Shown in pieces: positions 24,001-36,000 of a DNA stretch of 64,000 nucleotides (positions are counted from its first letter, which is position 1; every line of letters starts with the position of its first letter). The notes beneath the pieces were generated by a model, which saw only the letters and a list, made by a program, of their open reading frames with translations, did not search any database and was not told where the DNA came from. The position numbers and the translations under genes were made by a program. Source of the stretch: Girardinichthys multiradiatus (Eukaryota; Chordata; Actinopteri; Cyprinodontiformes; Goodeidae); NCBI RefSeq assembly GCF_021462225.1, contig NC_061816.1:24227049-24291048 (forward strand). Reading direction: 5' to 3'.

Positions 24001-27000
24001 GAATCACTGAGGAAACATATTCCCAACTGGCTCTGGAAACAAATACCGTCAGACTGAAACGACATATTTCCTTCCAGGATTAAAAAAAAACCCATAACTT
24101 TATTTATTCTCAGGGTGTGACATTAAATTCCTATTTGCTGACCAGTTCCTACTGAACACCCTGTCTCTATTGAGTGGTGACAGATCCCTGTTTGGACCAG
24201 TTACATCTTCTGAACCATGATCCACCTCCTAATAGATATTATTTACTGGAGGCACAGAGGACAGAAAATAACTTTATCTCATCAGTTCTTAAAGCAATTT
24301 TTTGACCGTTGCACAGTACAAAATGTTCATGTTGCTGGTTGATAATTGGTTAATATTGTGTCTGCGCTGATGTCACATTAAACTGGTTCCTTGTTGCTGA
24401 TATGACTGCCAGGCCCAACATTTTACTTCCTCTAGAAGAAAACACACAAAGCTTCACCAAAACACGGCATAATCCAATGAAGCAGGAAGATGTGTGTGTG
24501 GGGCTGCAGTAATTTCTTCAGACTGGGATGGAACGTGCAGAGATACAAACCATCACTTCCAGGTTTCTTCGGATTCACTGGCTGCTCTTTGGGTTTTTGT
24601 GATATTGGAACTAAACAAATAAAAATAAATGAGTTAATGTTTCTACTTTGGTAGATTACCAATTGTGTTCATCTAGGGAGAATCGCTCACCTGGAACAAC
24701 GGCATCTCCCACGTTAAAGTCTGCATGACAAAAACATGAGAGACATGGTTAGAGTCCAACAGTGGACAGAGCCGTTTCATCTCCAGAAACAATGAGAAAA
24801 AACTTAACATATACAGCTGAAATCACATATTCACAAACACTGACATTAAATCAGACTAAACCTCTAAATTATTTCTACTTTTTAAACACCAGAATAATGA
24901 GAGACAGATTTGTTTATTACTTATTCTAGAAATGTTCATCCGTTTCCTCAGAATTCAGTAGAATTGCCTTTAAACTCTCTGACATGGGTCAATAATGTTT
25001 TGGGCCTCCTTCCAAAAGCCTCTTACAAAAGTACTTTGGGCCATTCCTCCTGACAGAACTGGTGCCTTCATTTAACTCTGTAGTTCATTCATTAAAATGG
25101 TTAAGGGCATACATAGTACCCAGTGTCTCTAGGGAATGTATATGACCTTCTGGCCCATAGAAATAATTTCAGTGATCCAAAGTGATCTAAAGCAGGAAAG
25201 GTTAAGTCTGATTTAATGTCAGCCAGTGAGAAAAACTCGGTTCTGTGTCTGTTCATGCAGAGAATAGAAACATGTGGTACAGCAGGATATGCTGAACAAC
25301 AGATTGTTCCCTCCCCTGACATGGTTCTCTCTGTTTTATGCTCAACACTGGAAACACATGTGCTCAGTTACCGTTTTGCAGGAAGTCTTACAGTTTATTT
25401 GCTGGTTACCATGGCAGCAATGACTCACATGCAGAGCAGCTTTAAATAGCATGAGTCAATGCTGAGAGCAGACAGGGTTCTGCTAGTCTCTGGGTGCAAA
25501 CTATTTTTGGCTGGACAGTTTGGCTACAAAGAACTGATTCTCTCTGTCCAACAGCAAGGGAAGCTCTTTTAACTGGAAAAACACTTATGGTAACCATTGA
25601 ATGATTTACCCAGACTGCATTTTAAACCTGCCTCATTATTACCGGACAGCTGTCAAACCTGGGACTACACTTCATCCTGCACCACCTCAACCACTCAGAG
25701 ATGTACTCCAGGATCCTGGTTGTAGACTTTAGTTTGGCCTTCAACATCTTCAACACCATCAACACAGACAACCTCTACCAGAAGCTCACCTAGTTTACAG
25801 TGCCAGCCTCCACCTGTCAGTGGATCATCAACTTCCTGACTGACCAGCAGCAGCAGGTGAGGTTGGGGGAAATCTTCTCCTGCACAAGACCCATCAGCAC
25901 CGGCTCCAGTGGTGCAGATGACACCACTGTCACTAGTCTGATCCAGGACAATGACGTGTCTACATATAGACAGGAGGTGAATCAGGTCCGCTGTAGCGGT
26001 CAGAACCACCTGGAGCTTAACCCACTCCAGACTGTGTAGATGACTATGAACTTCCGGAGAACTCCCCTCACCATCCTCAACAACATTGCATCTACTATGA
26101 TCACTACAGGTTTCTAGGAACCACAATTTCTCGGAACCTGAGGTTGTCTTCATACATCGACACTGTTCGGAAGAACTGATCATCTTCTACACTGCCATCA
26201 TTTAGTGTGTTTTGTGCTCATCCATCTCTGTGTGGTTTGGCTCATCCAAAAAAACTGCAACAAACAAGATGCCACATTTTTCCCCAGGTTGTCTCTCTGA
26301 TGAACACCATACAGCATGGAGTAGTCAGCTACTCTGCTGGGAAACAAAATTAGCATATTAGCACTACTACAACCAGTCTTTCTTTTATTTTTTTCTTTAT
26401 TTAAAAATAGCTGTACACATATATGCACACAGTGTTCATTTTATCTTTTATCTTATATTGTATTTCCTCTAAAGCTTATATATTTCTGCCTAATGTCTGT
26501 ATGCTGTAGGCCTGGGAAATCGAAGTAAAATTCCTCTTTTCTTCCCACATTCTTGGCCAATTAAGCAGATTCTGATTCTAATGTGCTCATTAGCTGAAAT
26601 AATTGCTTGAAATCTGTGTGGAATTAATTTATAATGTGTTTTACACAGTGAATTGAGTTACCAAAATAAATTAACTTTTCAATAATCTCATTTATTGAAT
26701 ATGAGTGTATATACGTACCCCCCCCCCCCTATATTTGGATTAATGTTCCCTAGCAAATGACATGTATAAAAGTAACCTTAACCCAAGCCTCTGCCATCAT
26801 TCTGGGTGGCTTTTGATTGGTGATGTATATGATAAATAATAGAGTTTATTTAAATGGCTGGTTTCCTGGCTCAGACCATCAGTTTTCTAGAGAGTTCAGG
26901 TTAAAGCTTTACCTAGATCAATCCTTAAGCTTAATGTCAGCAGGCTTTATCCATTAAAACTTGTCTGGATGGGTCTGGATGGGTGTTTGGGATTATTTTC

Positions 27001-30000
27001 CAGATGGAACACTCAGCTGTGTTCAAGTTTCAAACATCTAGCTGCTGAATAAGAGTAAAGTCAATTTTATGTTCAGTTTGTCCAATACACCATCAGCATA
27101 ACGTTGCCACCACCATGCTTACATATTTATTGTGAATGAGGTCAAACAGCTCAGCCTTTGTCTCATCTGACTATGAATCCTTTCTCCAGAGGGTATTTGC
27201 TTGTCCATGTGGGCAGCTCCTGGTTTTCGATAAGTTTGGACCTTCTTTCTTGGCGAGCCTGCTTTTCAGTCCATTGTCATCATATTAAAGTGGCTTCGCT
27301 GTGGACTGTGGTGTTCGACCATTTTCAAGGTTATGATCAACTTGAACCTTAGTGGTTCTTGGTGGCTGTTGGGTTGAACATCCTAACCAATGAAACCTGT
27401 CTTCAGTTGGTCTGTCAAAATGAATCACCACATCATTAAAGAGTTAAATCTACAGCTCCGGCAACAGGCGAATCTTTACATGTCAGTCTTGGTGACTTAA
27501 ATCTCACCTGAGGTGTAACCTGCCAACAACTTTCTGCCACACTAAACAGGAACCTCATGCAAAACTTACTCTACGTTCAAAAACCTCACAGCCACAGTCT
27601 GACAGTTTCAATATACTGAAAAGGCTTGAGGTCATATGTGTATGCTGTCTATAAAAAACAGAACCTGCCAGTGTGTTCTGATAATGCACCAAGATTAAAT
27701 AATTTGACAGTTTCTAGTTTCCTCTGCTCTTTGGTAGAAGGATGTGTCCAGACTTGAATTCCCCTGGCCTTTTCAGCAAAAAGTTCTCTTTATATTAATA
27801 TATTTATATTAATATTACTTAAATACATTTTTATATTGTTTATATTTGAGTATAATTCATAGCAGATATTTCTAAGGTCAGGTTTTGAAGATGGATGGAT
27901 GGATGGATGGATGGATGGATGGATGGATGGATGGATGGATGGATGGATGGATGGACCTCGGCTGAAGAAAATCCTGGACATGGCGGAGTTTCCAATTGAA
28001 TGTGTAAAATGTGTAATTCTTTCCTGCTCTAATGTTTTTTTTTTCTTAGCTAGCCAGCTCTGGTCAGTATTATCAATTTTTCTTTTTGAGGGAAACTTTG
28101 ACCTAAAGCTCATACACTAGTCTGTCTACAAAGACTTCAAGAAGAACAGCAGTACCATCTGAGACATGGGTATGATGTCACTTCCTTTCTGTATCCTACA
28201 CACAGACAGCAGTCAGAACCCAGGCTGCAGTTGGTTCTACTAGTCTACTAGTCTATTTAGAAGATGCTGGATAGGTACTGAGATAACACCAGTTGTCACA
28301 CAGTGAATGCTGCTAAGTGCACCACAGATGTTCTGTCACTTGCCTCTGAAGAGATGATGTTACATCTAACTTAATCATGTTCCAGTGCTTGTTCTTGCTG
28401 ACCATGCAAACCTTCCATAATAATTATGTATTTATCAGTATGTCATCATTTCAACGAACGTAGCAATATATCCTCTAACAGATTCTGTTTAGTCTGTGGG
28501 TGCAACTGATTGAAGAGTTTTTGAACTGGAATAATTCAGGTGATAGAGCAGGTCATAACGGGGTCTGTTTCCTGCTTTTAGTGTAAAGTTAGGGGATTTT
28601 CATGGTGTTTGCAGCCCACAAGCCTGATTTAAGATTTTCCTGCACATAACAACAGTAACAGTATGCATACTGCATATCCATATATGCTGCTGCTGATTAC
28701 GATGTTTCACTTTTGTTTCACTGTATTTTTCTACTATAAAGTACAAGTAGGTTTTTATGAGAGCCTCAACATCTAATTTAGGTTCAAACTGGTCATGTAC
28801 AGCAGAATGGAATTTTTTCTATCACGTGTTAATGTAGTTTTCCTTACATGTGTTCATTGGGACAATTAAAATGATGGGCTCCCTTACATTATATTTAATC
28901 ATTTACATAAACACAGAACTTCTTTTTCTATAATTTGATCCTGATCTTAATATCATCATTGCAGGCTGGTATCAGGGTGTGGAAGGATGACCTAAGTCTG
29001 AGGAAGCATGACCACATCTCCTAGATGTTCTGCTGAATAAAGCTCCACTGCTGCCTTCATCATTTCATGCATATCCTTGATAACTGAGAATCTTTACTAT
29101 TATTTTGCCACGCACTTTAATAAAGATACCCTAGGAGCAGTTTGGTAGTATGGGAAGATGTCAGCGAAACATGCAGACTACAGGAACCATCTTTGTTTTA
29201 GTTTGAGATGCAGACAACAAAAACTCTTCCCTAACAGCATAAAACTAAATTTTACAATCGAAGGACACAGTGCAGAAGAATGGATTGAATAATGGAATAA
29301 GCCAGATCCACCATACAATTGAAGCTCTCTCTCACAGATTTGATCAGACCTGCTAGAAGCTGTCAACTATTCTTTCTCAAACTCTGAAGGAAGAAGTTTT
29401 TAAAGTCCTAGTTTTCACAAAATCAAAAAAGCAAGGAAGGACAAAAAGAAAAGTTCTCAAGATTACAACGGAAAGCTTCTTCTTCATCACAAACCACCAA
29501 GCAGGAACAGGAGAATACAACACAAACTTTCAGGAGCACTAGGTTATAAACTTGCCACACAGGAGGCTAAAAACAACCAGAGAAGGACATGTTGGCAATG
29601 GTTCTAAAGGTTGACATTTCTCCTCAAAAATAGGAGGAACTAATCACTGCCACCAAATCTGCTATTCGAAATAACAACCTGAAAGAAACTGAAGCAGAAG
29701 AATGCAGAATAAAGGTAACAATGACCCTTTCCAGCGCCAAGCCACTCACTTAAAATCTCACACCACAGGAAAGGAAAGCCAAAATGTCTCTCAGCCAAGA
29801 CCAGAGCATCACTATTTTGTCACTTTCAACCCAAACCAAAACTTCTTGCATGTGACATCTCTCAGTAATCCAGGCTGACAATTGCACTGACCTGAGGTTT
29901 AAATGCCAAAAAATAATTTCCGCCTAAAAAAAAAAAAAACTGATGTTTACATACAAAACCTCTTACTCTTGCTGTAAAGAAGGAAATAAACACAATTATA

Positions 30001-33000
30001 ATTATAATTGTAGCTACAACATCTGAGTGACATCTGTAGCCAGTCAACACAACAAGCAATTGAAAAGTTATACATATTAAAGACTGACACAAATCCTGGC
30101 GGACCCCTACTGCGCCATTTTGGCACACTTTGGCACAATTATTGAAATTTTGAATTTATTCTTGAAATTGAAACTGTGGGTTGCTATTATACACTGCTCA
30201 AAAAGATAAAGGGAACACTCAAATAACACATCCTAGATCTGAATGAATGAAATATTCTCATTGAATACTTTGTTCTGTACAAAGTTGAATGTGCTGACAA
30301 CAAAATCACACAAAAATCATCAATGGAAATCAAATTTATTAACCAATGGAAGCCTGGATTTGGAGTCACACACAAAATTAAAGTGGAAAAACACACTACA
30401 GGCTGAACCAACTTTGATGTAATGTCCTTAAAACAAGTCAAAATGATGCTCGGTATTGTGTGTGGCCTCCACGTGCCTGTATGACCTTCATACAACGCCT
30501 GGGCGTGCTCCTGATGAGATGGCAGATGGTCTCCTGAGGGATCTCCTCCCAGATCTGGACTAAAGCATCCGCCAACTCCTGGACAGTCTGTGGTGCAACG
30601 TGACGTTGGTGGATGGAGTGAGACATGATGTCCCAGATGTGCTCAATTGGATTCATGTCTGGGGAACGGGCAGGCCAGTCCATAGCTTCAATGTCTTCAT
30701 CTTGCAGGAACTGCTGACACACTCCAGCTACATGAGGTCTAGCATTGTCCTGCATTAGGAGGAACCCAGGGCCAACCGCACCAGCATATGGTCTCACAAG
30801 GGGTCTGAGGATCTCATCTCGGTACCTAATGGCAGTCAGGCTAACTCTGGTGAGCATACCTGCACTGTGGAGATCTCTGCCTGCCACCCACTGAGGTTTC
30901 CCCTCTGGGTTTCAAGTTCAACCCAAGACAAAAGCAGGTTAGTGACTTTTCTGATCCTTGCAAGATCTGGAGAAACTACAAGTCACTAATTCTTCTTTCT
31001 GCTTCAGTGATTCCCGGAAGCTGTGTGGGGTTTAACCTGAGTGACGCTTTCCTGTGGCTGAATAAACCTTTTAATCTTTCAGTTCTGTGTCTGGCTGAAT
31101 CTTGGGTCCGCTTGTTTCTGATCTGTAATAGAAAAATCTGGCCAAAAATGGACCCATCGCCAGCACAGCAGTGGCGCAACCACGTTGATGAGACCCTTTC
31201 CTGGCTTGGTTCCGGCTTGGAGGAAATAATTTCTACATTACATTCAGGCAATTTTGTCTCCGGGCCGCCACTGTCACAGATTAACCACGCCCAAGTAACA
31301 CGGACAACAGCAGAGGTAAGGGAGCCACGCCTATCTCCGCCTGAGATGTTCAGTGGAGACCCTGACCAGTGTCAAGCCTTCCTAACTCAAATTCATTTTG
31401 AGTTTCAGCCGTCATCATGTCCCACTGGACGCTCCAAGGTGGCTTATGTCATATATCTGCTGGCAGGAAGGGCAAAGCAGTGGGGGACTGCTGAATGGCA
31501 GATCAGGTCTGCATCTTGTGCCTCTTATGAAGCTTTTTCCAAGGAACGTATTCGAGTTTTTAACCCTGTTCTTCCAAGTCGTGAAGCCGCTAGAGGCTTA
31601 CTGTCCCTCAAACAGGGTGATCAGCCTGTCTCGTCCTATATAATTGACTTTCATTTGTTGGCCGCAGATAGCCGTTGGAATGAAGCAGCACAAATGGATG
31701 CATTTATGCAAGGACTGAACGCAGACATCAAGGATGAGTTAGCGACCCGTGACTACCCCTCCTCCCTGAAACAACTCGAGGACCGTGCTGCTCGCATTGA
31801 TATTCGGCTGGCAGAGAAAAGGAGGGAGAAGCGACATAAGGTGGGTCGTTCCTCATTATCTCAGGGTCCTACACACCGGCACGAGAGAAGGAGCCGGTCA
31901 CCTCTCACTTAGGAGTATGATGATTGTGAGCCCATGCAGTTGGGCAAAACCAAGATTACCCCTGAGGAGAAAGATCGTCGGAGGAAATTCAAGCTCTGTT
32001 TTTATTGTGGAGATAAAGGACATTTAGCACTCAGATGTCCATTAAAAGGACAGGCTCAGCAGAGGAAGGGAGGTCTCTACTGAGTCAAAGCCAGCTAACT
32101 GCCTCCTCCTTCCTGTTTCCTGCTTGTTTTCAAACCTCTTCCATGTCTCTCCAAGGGGCCGTGTTTATTGATTCAGGAGCAGACACTGAATTCATGGATG
32201 AAGCATTCACCAATAAGAACGACATAAAACTCATTCCGTCAGCTGACACACGTAATGTGCTAGCATTGGATGGTCACAGCATGAATAATTCACACCTAAG
32301 GACGGAAGAGATTACCTTAACAGTTGGAGGTAATCATCAAGAGAAAGTAACCTTCATTATCATTAATTCACCTGAACTTCCTGTAGCCCTAGGGGCCTCC
32401 TGGTTGCAGAAACACAACCCTCACATTGACTGGAAAAAGAAAGAAGTTCTGGGTTGGTCTGAGTCATGCTCCGCTGCCTGCCTTTTGTCTGCTGCTATGG
32501 AGGTCAGCGTGGAGAATGAGGTCGAGGAGACATACCCGGATTTATCCAAGGTACTTCAAGAATACCATAATTTAAAGGAAGTATTTAATAAGATCAAGGC
32601 CACAGCTCTGCCACCCCACAGACCGTATAATTGTGCTATTGATTTGCTTCCTGGCACCTCACCCCCCAAAGGCAGGCTTTACTCGTTGTCTGGTCCAGAG
32701 CACAGGGCCAAGAAGAAATATGTAGATGAGGCATTAAAGGCAGGGCAGATTCAACCTTCTTCTTCTCCAGCAGGTGCTGGTTTCTTTTTTGTGGGGAAGA
32801 AGGGTGGTTTTTGGGGGGCATGTACTGATTATAGTGGACTTAATGAAATAACAGTCAAGAACAGATACCCCTTACCGCTCATGAATACAGCTTTTGATCA
32901 GATCCAGGGAGCCAAGATATTTTCTAAGCTGGGTCTGAGGAATGCATATCATCTGGTCCGAATCAGAGAAGGAGATGAGTGGAAGACGGCTTTTAACACG

Positions 33001-36000
33001 CCTACGGGTCATTATGAGTACAAAGTCATGCCGTTTGGACTTACTAACGCCTCTGCAGTTTTTCAGTCATTGGTTAATGACGTTCTAAGAGACATGGTGG
33101 GCCAATTCGTGTTTCTTTATCTTGATGACATATTAATTTATTCTCAAGATCTGGATACCCACAGGAAACATGTCAGAGCTGTTCTCCTGCGTCTACTGCA
33201 AAACCAGATGTTGGTCAAGGCAGAGAAATGTGAGTTTCAAATCAGTACTACATCCTTTTTGGGCTTCATCATTTCCCCAGATCAGGTGATTGTCGACCCC
33301 TCCAAAGTAAAGGCCATATTGGAATGGCCTGTTCCAACTGATCGCAAGCAGCTTCAGAGATTTCTGGGCTTCACAAACTTTTATAGGAGGTTTATTAGAA
33401 ATTACAGCCTGGTTGCTACTCTCCTGAATGCTCTTACCTCTTCCAAGATGAGATTTGTGTGGAATAAGGATGCAGAGAAGACCTTCAACAGGTTGAAGGA
33501 ACTGTTCACGTCAGCTCCAGTGTTCCGGTCTCCTGACCCAGAAAGACAGTTTATCATGGAGGTGGATGCCTCAAGCACTGGGGTCGGAGCCGTGTTAAGC
33601 CAGAGGTGAGGATGATCGTGTTTACCCATGTGCTTTCTTCTCAAGGACTCTATCACAGGCTGAGCGGAATTACGACGTGGGAGACAGGGAGTTGCTGGCC
33701 GTCAAGTTTGCATTGACAGAGTGGAGATATTGGCTGGAGGGGACTAAGGAGCTGCTTATGGTGTGGACTGACCATAAGAATTTGGAGTACCTGAAATCAG
33801 CAAAACGGCTAAACCCCAGGCAGGCAAGGTGGGCTCTGTTTTTTGGTCGGTTTAGTTTCTCCTTGTCTTACAGGCCAGGGAGTAAAAATGGCAAACCTGA
33901 CGCCCTATCCCGGATTCAAGAGCCCGCAGAATCTCAGTCTGCGGGTGAAGAGGAGTTTATCCTTCCCGAGGCCGTCAGGTTGTCTGTGTCCCGAGTTGAG
34001 GTAGAAAGGGAGGTCCAGGAGGCCATTAGAGATCTGTCTATCCCACCATCATGCTCACCGGACCGCTGTTTTGTTCCTGAGCGCCTTGTGCCTAAGGTAC
34101 TGGAGTCCTGTCATTGTTCTCGTCTCGTTTGTCATCCTGGAGTCAGCAGAACTATTCAGACGGTACAAGCTCAGTTTTGGTAGCCATCCCTTGAGAAGGA
34201 TGTCAAACACTATGTTTCAGCATGCACTCAATGTTGTTAAGCCAAGCCTTCTCGTCGCCCCCCTGCGGGGTTGTTGCACCCACTGGCCATCCCCCCTCGC
34301 CCATGGTCGCACATTGCTATGGACTTTGTGACAGGTTTACCGGTGTCAAATGGTCACTCTGTACTACTAACCATAATTGACAGATTTTCGAAGATGGTTC
34401 ATCTGGTGCCCCTGGAGAAGCTTCCATCTGCAAAAGAGATGGTTGAGATATTGACCAGAGACGTTATCAGGCTCCATGGAATTCCTAATGACCTTGTTTC
34501 CGATAGAGGACCCCAGTTTGTGTCACATTTTTGGAAGGAGTTCTGTTCTTTGTTGGGAATTTCTGTTAGTCTCTCTTCAGGGTTTCATCCTCAGTCTGAC
34601 GGCCAAACCGAGAGAGCCAACCAAGAAGTGGAAACCAAACTTCGCATTTTATGTGAGTCAGACCTGACCAAGTGGTCACAAAATTTGCCCTGGGTTGAAT
34701 ACGCCATGAACTCTTTGCAGTCAAGTGCCACTGGTTTGTCTCCTTTTCATGTTGTGTTTGGTTTCCAGCCACCCATGTTTTCGGTTCAGGAGAGAGAGGC
34801 TAATGTCCCGTCCACCCAAGCAGCTGCCCTAAGGTGCCAAAGAATATGGAGAAAGGCCAGAATGTCACTGGTTCAGTCAAGAACGGCCAACCGGAGACGG
34901 ATCCCTGCCCCTAAGTACCAGGTGGGGCAGAAGGTTTGGCTCTCCGCCAAAGACCTACCGTTAAGTGTAGAGTCCCGGACGTTGGCACCCCGATTTGTTG
35001 GACCCTTCCCCATTTCCAAGATTATCAACCCTGTCTCTGTACGGCTGAGATTACCCAGTTCCATGAGGATTCACCCCACGTTCCACGTTTCTCAGGTGAA
35101 GCCCTTCGTGGAGCCCCGACTCGGGCCCACCTCCAGGCCTCCTCCACCTACCCGCGTCATTGATGGAGGCCCACTGTTCACAGTCCGGCGCATTCTCTGG
35201 TCCAGGCGAAGAGCACGTGGATTGCAATACCTGGTTGACTGGGAGGGCTGTGGGCCTGAGGAGAGGACTTGGGTCCCTACGAGGTTCATCCTTGATAAAG
35301 ACCTTATACTTGAGTTTCATCATCTCCATTCTGATCAGCCTCGTGGTCCGTCAGGAGCCGAACCTTAGAAGGGGGGTACTGTTATGATTCTGGCACGTCT
35401 GCTTGTCCTGCTCTACCCTGTCTCCCTGGCTGCAATCAGCAGATGTGTTGCACCTGGTGACTGCAGCAGTGCAGTGCAATCTGTGGCATTCCAAGCACTT
35501 GTGTCTTCCCTGATATACACTGACTCTGACAAGCAGATGGTGCCAGATTTTTTAAAGCCATCGTGTGAGTAGATATCCAGCGTTCCTTCCTGTCTGATCA
35601 TTGTTTTTTTGACCTTGCCTTGTTTCTTGGATTTTGCCTCTCTGCCTGCCCCAGAATTTTGGTTTTCGACTCTGTTTCCTGCATCTGGTTTATGCCTCTG
35701 CCTGCCCCTTGCTTGACATCTCTTGTTCCGATCATTGACCCTGTTTCTGTCCCCGGATTATTGAGCCAGCCTAGCCCTTGGATTATTCAGCCTAAAGCTC
35801 TTTTAGCTGCACTGTGGAGATCTCTGCCTGCCACCCACTGAGGTTTCCCCTCTGGGTTTCAAGTTCAACCCAAGACAAAAGCAGGTTAGTGACTTTTCTG
35901 ATCCTTGCAAGATCTGGAGAAACTACAAGTCACTAATTCTTCTTTCTGCTTCAGTGATTCCCGGAAGCTGTGTGGAGTTTAACCTGAGTGGCGCTTTCCT

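Noticed and set aside
25600..25630. A possible extra cd99 exon (minus strand, acceptor then 18 bases then gtaaat)
   Set aside because: Exon 1 joins exon 2 directly in phase and the short peptide has no CD99 character; it probably arises by chance.
27790..28120. Open frames over the ATGG microsatellite
   Set aside because: Repeats of SIHP and MDGW are produced by the tetranucleotide run; no other coding sign.
30438..30887. A 149-codon open frame as a host gene
   Set aside because: It is the C-terminal half of a Tc1/mariner transposase read through into LTR sequence; the first ten residues come from the LTR.
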